From: Mytilus trossulus
Taxonomy: Eukaryota; Mollusca; Bivalvia; Mytilida; Mytilidae
DNA: 64,000 nucleotides
Assembly (NCBI RefSeq): GCF_036588685.1
Contig: NC_086374.1
Location: 31,426,886 to 31,490,885 of the forward strand
Reading direction: 5' to 3'
The notes below the pieces were generated by a model. It was not told where the DNA came from, ran no database searches, and saw nothing but the letters and a program-made list of their open reading frames with translations. Both the position numbers and the translations under genes were made by a program. Below are positions 47,101-58,369 of this stretch, one piece after another; position 1 is the stretch's first letter; each line of letters starts with the position of its first letter.

Positions 47101-47841
47101 CAAAATAAAAAAAAACAAACTTAATAGATTATTGCACTGAAGTGGTGAACTGATAATAAAATCAAGTATATATATGTAATGACAGCAATTATATGTGATC
47201 AAATATGATACATAAAATATTCTTTGCATCTAATATGGTGACAATATTTGGTAAAAAGGAAATATTTTGATTTTTTTACCTAATAAATGTTTAATACCTC
47301 TAGGTATTAAAATAACACCCAAGTCTTGTAAACACCATAGAAAATAACTCCTAGTTTTAGTGAAAAATAGGGTTAAATGTTGATATACCACAAGCATCTT
47401 ATAACTCTTACCTTAATTCTGACCTTCCGGAAATTAATAAAGCTTGTAAACAGAGACAAAGAATGAAAAATTGCTTGGTCTAATTCCATTGATGGATATT
47501 TTCATATATGCAATGCATTCTTGTGTTTTTTAAAGGTTTACTGTAGTACTGGACAGGAGAAAATGTCAGAGTTATCTTCCTTTACCCACATAATATTCTT
47601 GATTGAAACCTTCTGTAATAAAACATTGATGCAAACTTTTTTAACCATTTTTTAAGAGATGGATATTTTCATTATATATCACATACCTATATGTATCTTC
47701 TTAATAGATGAATAATTATAAATACACAAAAAAGAAAAATCCATTAAAAGCACATTACAATATAACAAATAAGTTTTCTTTCTTAACATAATCATTTTTT
47801 CAGTACATATCTTAGACAAAGAGACAACACATATATAAACA
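44101..47841. other. Convergent intergenic region and NOS1AP 3' UTR
   Basis: Contains no recognisable coding sequence. 45,180-45,400 is a fragment of the 'GGGGCATAACTCT' repeat family (aggggcataactcttgaat near 45,309). The part adjoining 47,842 should be the NOS1AP 3' UTR on the minus strand; several tttatt (minus-strand AATAAA) occurrences make the end point unclear. Confidence 0.5.
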
Positions 47842-48924
47842 CTAGCTTCCATTATCGGAAGTGAGACTTTCTGTCCGTCTAGGTGGAGGTGGGGGAGGAA
47901 TAGTTTTCACACGAAAGGAACCATCTTTTGTGACACCATTCTCTTTTGATCCATTGTTCAAAGTCCTTAAACAATAATCAGATGCTGACTTCTGGTCCAG
48001 ATTCATGCGGTTTAACTGAAGTTCTAACTTTTGTATGGAATCAAGTGTCGAACTTGTTTGTTTATATTTGTCCAGAAACTGAGTATCTGACATTTGTCTG
48101 GTTTCACACATAGAATTTTGATATACATTTGATGTTTGACTTCCATATGGTTCCGATGGCACAGTTTCTGATATCTGGGGTCCATTGATAATTGCATCGT
48201 CACTCATGTTTGAAAACCTTGCTTCCGGAAAAAGTTCCTGTGCTGTTGATGACTTTGTAGCCATGTTTTCATTGATATTATGTAACATGACAACATGATT
48301 GTCATTATTGTTTACATGTGAATGTCCACTTCCAGTTGTATTTGAATAATAATCGCTGTCTGATTTCATAAGTAGACATGTATCTTGAGAAGAAGCACTA
48401 TCTGTACTCTGGGCAGAAATTTGTGAGTCACGAAATGATCTTGAATTACGAAATTCTGGGGGTGGGTCTATCTTGGGTGTTTTATTGAGTTTTAACTCTA
48501 GTTTATTACCACTTGCATCCTGTGGAGGAAGCGGTGTTATGATTTTCATTCTTTCTTCATAAGAACATCGTAAAATTGTGTTTTGATTAAAACTGTCTTC
48601 AAAACCATTAGCAAATGGATTGCCTGTAATGGATGCTATTCCAGCAAAATGATTCTGTGTTAACATGGCTTCTGGGGAGCTGACAGAAATTTGTCCTCTC
48701 AAAATACCAGGCCAGTACATAGGATCAATGCCTTGTTGTGTATGTAGAGATAAATTCTCCGATGACATTTCCTTATGGCCACTGTCTGGTGAGTCTGTGT
48801 CCTCAACTTTGTTTTTTGAGTAAATAACTGGAGAATTCGTTACGAAAGAATTGTCAAATTCAAAATCCTGGCAATCAGGAGTATAAACAGCCCCAGACTG
48901 AGGAGTCGTGGGAAACCATGACAC
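47842..48924 (-). CDS. NOS1AP: NOS1AP (CAPON) terminal exon
   Basis: Last coding exon, 360 residues plus stop, entered in phase 0 through a ttgcag acceptor just above 48,924. It begins VSWFPTTPQSGAV. The region is low-complexity and Ser/Asn/Gln-rich, probably largely disordered, with a short helical segment (DSIQKLELQLNRMN) and a six-proline run followed by RRTES near the end, a likely SH3/WW ligand. The protein ends SDNGS. Vertebrate NOS1AP ends in a PDZ ligand (EIAV type) that binds neuronal NO synthase; that tail is absent from this exon. Assignment rests on the two preceding exons; this exon has no clear vertebrate counterpart. Confidence 0.8.
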   Translation of the reverse strand: MSWFPTTPQSGAVYTPDCQDFEFDNSFVTNSPVIYSKNKVEDTDSPDSGHKEMSSENLSLHTQQGIDPMYWPGILRGQISVSSPEAMLTQNHFAGIASITGNPFANGFEDSFNQNTILRCSYEERMKIITPLPPQDASGNKLELKLNKTPKIDPPPEFRNSRSFRDSQISAQSTDSASSQDTCLLMKSDSDYYSNTTGSGHSHVNNNDNHVVMLHNINENMATKSSTAQELFPEARFSNMSDDAIINGPQISETVPSEPYGSQTSNVYQNSMCETRQMSDTQFLDKYKQTSSTLDSIQKLELQLNRMNLDQKSASDYCLRTLNNGSKENGVTKDGSFRVKTIPPPPPPRRTESLTSDNGS

Positions 48925-50288
48925 CTGCAAATACAAAGGTTAGAATTAAAAACAATGAAGTAAGAACTCTTGTTCATGATATGTCTCATATAAAATCACT
49001 GTAACACAATACACAGTAAATTCAGAAAATACTGTGTGCATTTCTTACTGCAATTTTTTAAAACAGAACAAAAATGCAAGATTAATTCTTACTATTTCCG
49101 GGAAAATGCATAGTTACCCCTATATATGTTTCAGATATCATAATGCCAGTTACTGTAAACAGCATTGTGATTATCACCAAGTTTTATTTAATAGCTTTCA
49201 TAAAACCTTGTACTAATTTTTGCATTTACAGTAAACAGTTGCATGGAAGTTTTACCAAAAATACAGAAATTTTTAATTAATATTAAAGAAACAAGAATGT
49301 GTCCAAAGTACACGGATGCCCCACTCGCACTATAACTTTCCATGTTTAGTGGACCGTGAAATTGGGGTCAATAGTTTAATTTGGAATTAAATTTAGAAAG
49401 ATCATATCATAGGGAACATGTATACTAAGTTTCAAGTTGATTGGACTTTAACTTCATCAAAAACTACCTTGACCAAAAACTTTAACCTGAGCTTCACACT
49501 ATCATTTTCTATGTTCAGTGGACCATGAAATTGGGGTCAAAACTATAATTTGGCATTACAATTAGAAAGATCATATCATGGGGAACATGTGTAGTAAGTT
49601 TCAAGTTGATTGAACTTTAACTTCATCAAAAACTACCTTGACTAAAAACTTTAACCTGAGCAGGACGAACGGACGCACGGACGGACGAACGGAGGCACAG
49701 ACCAGAAAACATAATGCCCCTCTACTATCGTAGGTTGGGCATAAAAAAAGGTGAGTATTGTCGGTACAAGAATCCTTTCCATGGGATCTCTAAGCTTCTC
49801 ACGGTTAATCTTTTCCATGCAAGCAGTTAAAAAACTTTTGGTTTGTAAGAACTTAGAAACTTAAAAGAATTAAGTTCTTTTAATCATGCAGATTGTGGGA
49901 AATTTTTTCAGGAATTTTTTCAACTAATTTTATTCCTGACTTTATTTGAATATAGTAATTCAGTAATAAGAGAACAAATGACAATGACAAATCCCCCTTG
50001 CTCTAAACATATAAATCTGATAACTGTTATTCTAAAATATTCTGTACTTATTTTACTTCTGGAATTTTTAGTTGGCATTACTAAAATTTCTAAAAATAAG
50101 AAAACCAAAAAAGTTCCAAATTTAAGAGTTGTTTTAACTACTTTTTTGCAACACTTATTATTTGAAGCTTATAAATTTAATTATTTTGTATTTGGCTCCT
50201 TCAAGGTTCTTTTTGTATGATTTATGTTGAGTTTATCTTACTAATGACAATTCTTCACTATGATTATGCCAACTAAATTTAAATTTAC
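48925..50288 (-). other. NOS1AP: NOS1AP last intron
   Basis: Donor GTAAAT just below 50,289 and acceptor ttgcag above 48,924 (minus strand). It contains a two-unit 'GATGCCCC' repeat at 49,290-49,745; the rest is AT-rich without features. Confidence 0.75.
49290..49745 (+). repeat. 'GATGCCCC' dispersed repeat, two internal units
   Basis: Starts caagaatgtgtccaaagtac, followed by cggatgccccactcgc, and ends taggttgggcataaaa. It holds two internal units of about 190 bp, each with tgttcagtggaccrtgaaat, agaaagatcatatcat and gttgattggact. An acggacgrac stretch precedes the end. A close relative is at 58,655-59,105 and an inverted one at 19,352-19,657. Confidence 0.8.
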
Positions 50289-50435
50289 CTGCAGCTGTGA
50301 AAAAGGCGGCAGCAAGTTCTCAGTTGATGTAGAGACTCCATTTACCTTGACCTCTAACTCTTGTATTCTTGTAACTAACTGTGCCATGTGTTCTAACAAA
50401 TCACGGTTGTGTACCAAAAGTTGATGAGAACGTGC
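50289..50435 (-). CDS. NOS1AP: NOS1AP coiled-coil exon 2
   Basis: 49 codons, phase 0 to phase 0, with acceptor ttctag above and donor GTAAAT below. It encodes ARSHQLLVHNRDLLEHMAQL and continues with QELEVKVNG, which aligns with the NOS1AP segment carrying LLLQNKDMLQH and QELELKLSG, the second half of the family's coiled coil. Leu/Val spacing supports a heptad pattern over about 35 residues; the last 15 residues (Ser/Thr/Pro) leave the helix. Confidence 0.9.
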
Positions 50436-50906
50436 CTAGAAATATTATAGTTTAACTTGAGTAATTAATCTTAATGTTATGCTGTAATTAGTTTTACAGT
50501 ATCTGATCTTTTAAATTTTTTATAATCTTTATGCAGTTTATCTTATGTGGAAATAAATCATATATCCTAGTGGGGAATTGATTCAAAATAAAACAAAACA
50601 AAGATTACATTATCAACTTAGAACACAAGTTCTAACAAATTTGATCTTATTTTCCAATATTTTACTTTGTGTTGAAGAAAGGAAATAAGTAGTGCAAACA
50701 AGATACATATATGTTGCTATAATTCTAACCATTTTCACCACTGTCAAATAGTTCATTATTTTTTTATATAATCAAAATTCAAATTGTGGTTCATTTGATC
50801 ACAGTTGTTCATTGGTCAAAATTCAAATATAAGGTCAAATTTTCTTTACTTCCTCTAAATGACATCAGGAAAGAAAGCTACCATGGCTGATGACACAAGG
50901 AAAAAA

Positions 50907-51960
50907 TTTGTAAGGGTTCCGCGGAACCCAGTGTCTCGCCTACTTTTGCTGTAAATCGCAGGCTCAACAAAAAATGAGGAAAAAAATCAATAAAAAAATT
51001 CCTCTTGATACTATCTTTTGATTGTAAGAAGCTTCTGTCCAAGTTTGGTAAAAATCTAGGATAGTTAATGAATCTAATTAATGTTTGAAAACTTAAACTG
51101 CCGACTGTATGTAATGTTAACTGGAAGAAAATCTAAGTCCATTTAAAAGTAAAATACAGAAAAAATGGAGTTATCTTTTTACAATATTTACTTCTGGATA
51201 CTATCTTATGGTCATAAATAAGCTTCTGTCCAAGATTGGTACAAACCCAGGATAGTTTAAGAAAGTTATTAAAATTTTAAAAACTTTAACCACAGAGTGA
51301 ATGTAATGTTTCCCTGCAGAAAAACTAAGTCCATTTAAAAGTAAAATACGGAAAAAATGGATTTATTTTTTTACAAAATTTACTTCTGGATACTATCTTA
51401 TGATCATAAACAAGCTTCTGTCAAAATTTGGTTCAGACCAAGGATAGTTTAAGAAATAAAATTCTAAAAACTTTAACCACAGAGTGAATGTAATGTTTCC
51501 CAGCAGAAAAAACTAAGTCCATTTATAAGTAAAATACGGAAAAAATGGAATTTTATTTTTACAAAATTTACTTCTGGATACTATCTTATGATCATAAACA
51601 AGCTTCTGTCCAAGTTTGGTAGAAATCCAGTATAGTTTAAGAAAGTTATTAAAATTCTAAAAACTTTAACCACAGAGTGAATGTAATGTTTCCCCGCAGA
51701 AAAAACTAAGTCCATTTATAAGTAAAATACGGAAAAAATGGAATTTTATTTTTACAAAATTTACTTCTGGATACTATCTAATGATCATAAACAAGCTTCT
51801 GTCCAAGTTTGGTAGAAATCCAGTATAGTTTAAGAAAGTTATTAAAATTTCAAAAACTTTAACCACAGAGTGAATATTTGTGGACGCCGCCGCCGCCGAC
51901 GACGACGGAAAGTAGGATCGCTTAGTCTCGCTTTTTCGACTAAAGTCGAAGGCTCGACAA
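50907..51960 (+). mobile_element. GTAAGGGTTCC element, copy 1 (five internal repeats)
   Basis: Begins gtaagggttccgcggaaccc, followed by agtgtctcgcctactttt, and ends gtaggatcgcttagtctcgc, followed by a tcgactaaagtcga hairpin and ggctcgacaa. Internally about five tandem units of roughly 190 bp, each with cttctggatactatct, aagcttctgtc and taaccacagagtga, then a gccgccgacgacgac stretch. It splits a minisatellite whose units flank it on both sides. A shorter relative with two internal units lies at 59,177-59,627 in another intron of the same gene. Non-coding. Confidence 0.75.
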
Positions 51961-52440
51961 TAAAGCTACCATGCCTGATGACATCAGGAAAGAAAGCTAC
52001 CATGTCTGATGACACCAGGAAATAAAGCTTCCATGCCTGATGACATCAGGAAAGAAAGCTACCATGTCTGATGACATCAGGAAAGAAAGCTACCATGTCT
52101 GATGACATCAGGAAAGAAAGCTACCATGCCTGATGACATCAGGAAAGAAAGCTACCATGTCTGATGACATCAGGAAAGAAAGCTACCATGCATGATGACA
52201 TCAGGAAAGAAAGCTACCATGCCTGATGACATCAGGAAAGAAAGTTACCATTTCTGATGACATCAGGAAAGAAAGCTACCATGTCTGATGACATCAGGAA
52301 AAGCTACCATGCATGATGACATCAGGAAAGAAAGCTACCATGCCTGATGATATCAGGAAAGAAAGCTACCATGTCTGATGACATCAGGAAAGAAAGCTAC
52401 CATGCCTGATGACATCAGGAAAAAAGCTACCATGTCTGTA
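51961..52440 (+). repeat. 31-bp minisatellite in NOS1AP intron
   Basis: About 15 units of gctaccatgyctgatgacat followed by caggaaagaaa. The unit centre ctgatgacatcag is nearly palindromic. Units differ at a C/T position (atgcctg / atgtctg / atgcatg). Single units persist on the far side of the inserted element (50,861-50,906) and beyond a gap (52,500-52,550). Confidence 0.92.
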
Positions 52441-52689
52441 GTCCAAATAATTATGACATCTGGAAAGGTTGTTTCAATTTTTTTCTGGAATTCTTAGGAC
52501 TTACCATGTCTGATGACATCAGGATAAAAAGCTACCATGCCTGATGACACATATACATAGGAATAAAACATAGTTTTGCACATCTTTAAAAAACAAAACC
52601 AACAGATAACATTTGTAAACATTGCCTAAAAATCATTTAGGAAAATAATTGCATCATAAATCTCATGCAATATTTTTGAATTTATATGC

Positions 52690-53000
52690 ATCTGTTGTAT
52701 GTGCATTTGTTTGCACCTGTTCTAAGTCAGGAACCTGATGTTCAGTGGTTGTCTTTTGTTGATGTGGTTCATCAGTCAGTGAGTGTTTCTTTTTTTTATA
52801 TAGATTACACCATTGGTTTTCATGTTTGAAATGGTTTTACACTAGTCAGTTTTGGGGCCCTTTAGTATAGCTTGCTGTTCCGTGTGAGTCAAGACTCTGT
52901 ATTGAAAACCGTACTTTTGACCTATAATTGTTAACTTTCACAAATTTTGACTTGAATGGAGAGTTGTCTCATTGTCACTAATGAACACTTATATACACTA
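52690..53000 (+). repeat. Dispersed repeat, also at 21,640-22,005
   Basis: About 300 bp aligned with the copy in PHPT1 intron 1: cctgttctaagtcaggaacc, ttttacactagtcagttttg, agcttgctgttccgtgtgag, gagagttgtctcattg. It lies immediately downstream of the NOS1AP exon donor at 53,020. Confidence 0.65.
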
Positions 53001-53020
53001 GAGTTGTACTTTATGACTAC

Positions 53021-53206
53021 CTGGGCTTCGATTCTAGCAGCTGACTCTGCTGCAAGTTGATCTTTTAACAAATGGACCTGTGCAATAGCTAGTTGTGTTT
53101 GGTGTTGTTGCATCTCTAGCTGTGCTCTCAGTAGTTGTATATGGTGATGTGTAGTCAGTGGAATCTGTGATTCTGGTTCCTCTACATAATGAGGTGGATC
53201 TTTTCC
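53021..53206 (-). CDS. NOS1AP: NOS1AP coiled-coil exon 1
   Basis: 62 codons, phase 0 at both ends, with acceptor actgcag above 53,206 and donor GTAGTC below 53,021. It encodes [12 protein letters not shown], then [20 protein letters not shown] and [20 protein letters not shown], ending EAQ. This matches the most diagnostic part of NOS1AP (THH-MQLL...[25 protein letters not shown]) and gives the gene its identity. NOS1AP is a cytoplasmic adaptor with an N-terminal PTB domain and this central coiled coil; in animals it links NO synthase, Scribble/Vangl polarity proteins and Dexras. The PTB exons are outside this window. Confidence 0.93.
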
Positions 53207-54569
53207 CTGCAGTAAAAAAATATCATTCTTTAATATAATTTTATTTATATAATTAAATATTCCCTCCAAACTATATTGGAAAATTCCTTCACCCCCGACA
53301 AAAATGTTCTTAATCTTAGGGACACTGCCTTGTAATGTTCATCATGAAACAGACCAGGTATCTAATATCCTACCTAATATGACAGGGACTGGACAAAAGA
53401 AAATCTGGATTTCTATGGAATATATGGATTTGGGAGTTGCTCATTGCTGAAGGTCATACATTGACCTTTAGTTGTTAATTTCTGTCATTTGGTCTCCTGT
53501 GGAGAATTGTCTCATTGGCATTATACCACATCTTCTTATTTTTACATGAAATATTGATTTTAATTTTTATAATTTACTCCAAACATGTATATGTCAACAA
53601 GTATCATATAAACTTAACATTATTAATGAACCCAGAAAAGAGGACAATGTCAGATAAAATTTTGCAAAATGACATAAACATAAAAATTCCACAACTGAAA
53701 AATAGCTTAAAGCATCTGAAAAACTGACCGTACATGGAAAAACCAATCATTGACCAATGCACAATGAAAATTCTTATTTAAGGTCAATAACTTCAATAGT
53801 CCTCTGACAGAATTGAGAGAAATTAAGACAGCAACAGATTCCAAGTGATGGCAATAGCACACACTGTGTGCCTTTGGGTCAGGTGAACTAATAAGAAGTA
53901 TTTTTTATTTTATAATGAGTATATAAGGGAATAATTAATTATTTTCCCAGACAAATAATTGTAACAATTTTCAGACATTTTGGGCAAAACCAGCAATATG
54001 AAGAATAATTATTATTCTACATGTCACAGACCAATTAATAGTATTGTTAAAGGCGATGTAGCCACAAATTAAACTGTATGGTCACAGATGTTCCCCGACT
54101 TGCAACAAGGATAGATAATTTACTATTGGCTATCAGAAAATGTCCTTAAAAATCTTGTTATTATTCAGATCCTGATTTCATTATTACGTGAAAGAAATGA
54201 CACAACCCTGTATCCCAATTAAATCTACCTACAGGAAAACAATATCTGTCTAGCAACAAACGAAAGTACAATAATTCTATTTCTGTGAAATATAGCTCAA
54301 TGTTATTATTTTGTACCCATTGATATGTTGATTGGTAAGGTGGACTTGTTAACATGTTTGTTACCTGCAGTTTGGTTGAAACTAGGTAGTTTGAAAAAGT
54401 TTTAAAATTATATTATAATTTCACATCAAATATATTTCATAATTTTTATGTTACATGTATACATTTTTTTTTTAAACAAATAGGCATGAAAACAAAGTTG
54501 AAAATCCCATTCCAATACTGGCAATAGAATAAAATAAATATGGAATTTGTCCATGGGGCACAGATGATG

Positions 54570-55050
54570 CCCACACTTGCATATCATATCAATTTAGAAA
54601 GGGACTGACTGAAGAACAGTAAAAGAAAAGCTGTTCAAATTTGTACTTGATCTGAGTTTTGTGGTACATTTTAATAACAATTGTGTATAAGTCTCATAAC
54701 ATTTGGTTGAAGCAAACTAAAGTAAGAGAACGGAAACAAAATACAGCAACTTTTCCATTTGTAAAGGGCATAACTCTAGAACAGTTAAAGTGACACCACA
54801 AAAATTTGATTTGTATTTGTTGTATTTAGCATTTTGTATAAGTTTAATAGCATTTGGTTGAGGCGAACTAAAGTTAGAGAACAGAAGTGAAATATTTAGT
54901 AATTTTTCCATTTGTAAAGGGGCATAACTCTAGAATGGCTGAATCGACAACCAACATTTGAAATTGATCTGTATTTTGTTGCAATAAGCATTGTGTATAA
55001 GTTTCAAGGGTAAAACTTAATGCCCCATCAACTACTGTGAGGGATAAAAA
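54570..55050 (+). repeat. 'GGGGCATAACTCT' repeat, tandem units
   Basis: Three units of about 150 bp share ttccatttgtaaaggggcat plus aactctagaa, and ttgtataagttt...catttggttgagg. It ends in taatgccccatcaactactg. Related sequence is at 45,180-45,400, 58,370-59,170 and, inverted, around 31,740 and 33,440. Confidence 0.7.
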
Positions 55051-56179
55051 GGAAGTTTAAAACTAATGTGACTGAGTTACCAAACCCAATAAACAAATAA
55101 TTGTTAATATTAAACTGATATCATTACCACTGACAATTCTCATTATCATGAAGTTAATATAGTTATTATGCTTGTAATGTTTATATTAGAAGTTTGTGTC
55201 AATATTGCCACCCTCTTTCATGTTTTGTTAGCTTGATAATAAGTTTTAGCATCACAGCATCCCTAGACAGTATGTCTAAATACCAAAAAGCCTTTATAAA
55301 CAGCCTGTAATGTACACATTCCCTGCTGATATAATAACTGGTACAATAGGCAAATTAAATCATACATAGGTTGTTAGACTGATGATCAGGTTCCATAAAT
55401 TGGCTGTCACATGATAGGATAGTATTAAAACCATTATATTGTTTGATGAAATATGAGTGAGCATGCACTATGGATCTAAAAAATGATAGTATGTCATGAT
55501 CAATCTTCAGCTAGGATAGGTTATAACAAAACTATGTGTCAATGCACTGCTTGCAATTTCCAGTTTCCTTGTTCTATCTTTTAGACCTGGTTTGATACCT
55601 TAATTATGTGTTGCAACGTTAAAAGGCGTAATAACCATGAACAATCCAGCTTAGTAAAAACTTTTTTTGTAAATGAACACAGATATTAGTAGCAATCACA
55701 AGATATAGTTATGCTACAATTGGCCAAAAATAGCTAATGTCCAATTAGTCTTGTAGAAATTGTTATATTTAAATAAAGATGTTGTTTGGTTAGCAATGAC
55801 AATATGCTTGAAGTGTTGTATTCAGAAGGTGTCATGATGCTACAATAAGCCAAAATTGGACAAAGAATTCGTGCAAAATTGTTTAACAAAACTTCTGTTT
55901 AAAATCTATAGGACAAAGTACCATAATGGCTTTACTTAGTTTTTAAGTCAAGGTCGCAAAAGATTAAGACTTTTTTTCCAAAACATATATCATCAGCTTA
56001 TTGGTAGGAAATACTTCAGGCCTTTAGCCTTCCCCTTGGGTCAAGGTCAATGGGAAACAAGACTTTAACAAAATAAATCATTGATATATATGGTAATACC
56101 ATATGTATTGCTCCGATTCATGCTTAAAGGTTTTTATTCCATTGAAATATCCTAATTATAAAATACTCAATCACATTTA

Positions 56180-58180
56180 ATATATAACCAGATGCTCCGC
56201 AGGGCACAGCTTTATACGACTGCAGAGGTTGAACCCTGAACGGTTGGGGCAAGTATGGACACAACATTAAAGCTGGATTCAGCTCTAAATTTGGATTGTG
56301 ATTAAATAGTTGACACAGCATAGGTTTCTGACACAGAATGAATGTGGTCTAATAAACTTAAAATTTTTGTTTTGCCTTTGAGCAATTCACTATGCTGTTA
56401 AATATTAATCCTCTCAAAAAAATGTTTGAAAATTTTTCTTTATATTTATGAAATTTCAAATGAGAAAAATTTAACCCCCCCTCCCCCTCCCCAATTTTTT
56501 TTTCACATCCCCCTATCCTTTATTCCAAAACCGATCTCAATTCAAATTTCTAATGGAGTTTGCAACAATAATCACTCATTTAAATACATCATAAAATATC
56601 AAAATGTAAAAAAAGTGCTTGTTATAACTGAATGGTAAAGATTGTTTTAATTTATCAGTTGGTAGTAAAAGTGAATATACATTGTATATTGTATAAAACA
56701 TTGATTTAAGTTGATTCAACTACTATTCTGGACAAAGAAAGATAACTCCAATTGAAATTTCTTCAATTAGATATTTCTTGCTATTGTGCAATACTGTGCA
56801 ATTTAAAATACTTGCTATTGCACAATACTGAGCAATTGAAGATTTCTTGCTATTGCGCAATACTGTGCAATTGAAAATTTCTTGCTATTGCACAATAGTG
56901 TGCAATTGAAGATTTCTTGTTATTGCTGAGTACTGTGCAATTGAAAATTTCTTGCTATTGCACAATACTTAATATAATAATTTTAGATCCTGATTTGGAC
57001 CAACGTGAAAACTGGGCCCATAATAAAAAATCTAAGTACATGTGTGGATTCAGCATATCAAAGAACCCCAAGAATTCAATTTTTGTTAAAATCAAACTAA
57101 GTTTAATTTTGGACCCTTTGGACTTAAATGTAGACCAATTTGAAAACGGGACCAAAAATGAAGAATCTACATACACAGTAAGATTTGGCATATCAAAGAA
57201 CCCAATTTATTCAATTTTTGATGAAATCAAACAAAGTTTAATTTTGGACCCTAATTTGGACCAACTTGAAAACTGGGCCAATAATCAAAAATCTAAGTAA
57301 ATTTTAGATTCAGCATATCAAAGAACCCAAGCGATTTAATTTTTGTCAAAATCAAACTAAGTTTAATTTTGGACCCTTTGGACCTTAATGTAGACCAATT
57401 TGAAAACGGGACCAAAAATTAAGAATTTACATACACAGTTAGATTCAGCATATCAAAGAACCCCAACTATTCAATTTTTGATGAAATCAAACAAAGTTTA
57501 ATTTTGGACCCTTTGGGCCCCTTATTCCTAAACTGTTGGGACCAAAACTCCCAAAATCAATACCAACCTTCCTTTTATGGTCATAAACCTTGTGTTTAAA
57601 TTTCATAGATTTCTATTTACTTATACTAAAGTTATGTATGGTGCGAAAACCAAGAAATATGCTTATTTGGGTCCCTTTTTTGCCCCTAATTCCTAAAATG
57701 TTGGGACCTAGACTCCCAAAATCAATACCAACCTTCCTTTTGTGGTCATAAACATTGTGTTTAAATTTCATTGATTTCTATTTATTTAAACTAAAGTTAT
57801 GGTGCGAAAACCAAGAATAATGCTTATTTGGGCCCTTTTTTGGCCCCTAGTTCCTAAACTGTTGGAACCAAAACTCCCAAAATCAATCCCAACCTTTCTT
57901 TTGTGCTCATAAACCATATGTCAAAATTTCATAGATTTCTATTGACTTAAACTAAAGTTATAGTGCGAAAACCAAGAAAATGCTTAATTGGGCCCTTTTT
58001 GGCCCCTAATTCCTAAAATGTTGGGACCAAAACTCCCAAAATCAATCCCAACCCTCCTTTTGTGGTCATAAACCTTGTGTTAACATTTCATAGATTTCTA
58101 TTCACTTTTACTAAAGTTAGAGTGCAAAAACTAAAAGTATTCGGACGACAACCACGAGCCAACGATATAGCAATATACGA
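56180..58180 (+). repeat. GCTCCGCAGGGC repeat family, interrupted copy
   Basis: The left end gatgctccgcagggcacagc leads into gaaccctgaacggttggggc and a gtggtctaataaacttaaa block (to about 56,365). The family resumes at 56,985 with gatttggaccaacgtgaaaa, a series of ggaccctttggaccttaatg units, then four units with gggaccaaaactcccaaaat and ttcatagatttctattta, to a ttcggacgacaacc end near 58,150. The interval 56,366-56,980 is foreign and includes a 36-bp tandem repeat. Two more copies: 62,885-64,000 (+) and 32,270-32,870 (-). Open frames across it are repeat translations. Confidence 0.75.
56756..56972 (+). repeat. ~36-bp tandem repeat (TTGCTATTGCACAATACTG)
   Basis: About six units of tttcttgctattgcacaata followed by ctgtgcaattgaaga, with variable cgcaat / tgcaat. 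The unit contains attgcacaat-type inverted steps. It lies inside the interruption of the GCTCCGCAGGGC repeat. Confidence 0.85.
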
Positions 58181-58369
58181 CGAAAAAATTTTCAAATTTT
58201 GCAGTCGTGTAAAAACTAATCTTTGATGAGTATTATCTATTCTCTTAATTTGAAATGGATATAGACAGATGTAGTAAGGACATGAAAAATGAGACTTGAT
58301 CATTCTAACTATCATACAAAAATTAGTGTAAATTAACAAGAGTCTAACATGTCAATAAAATTATAAGAA

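Larger units (their letters stand above)
50436..53020 (-). other. NOS1AP: NOS1AP intron between the coiled-coil exons
   Basis: 2.6-kb intron packed with repeats: a 31-bp minisatellite (51,961-52,440, with outlying parts at 50,861-50,906 and 52,500-52,550), a 1.05-kb inserted element (50,907-51,960) and a dispersed repeat (52,690-53,000) that reaches almost to the donor site of the 53,021 exon. Confidence 0.8.

Noticed and set aside
48925-48936. Starting the last NOS1AP exon at the MYLQ methionine (48,936)
   Set aside because: Those four codons are the intron end (tttgcag acceptor). The phase-0 join to the 50,289 exon explains the frame better.
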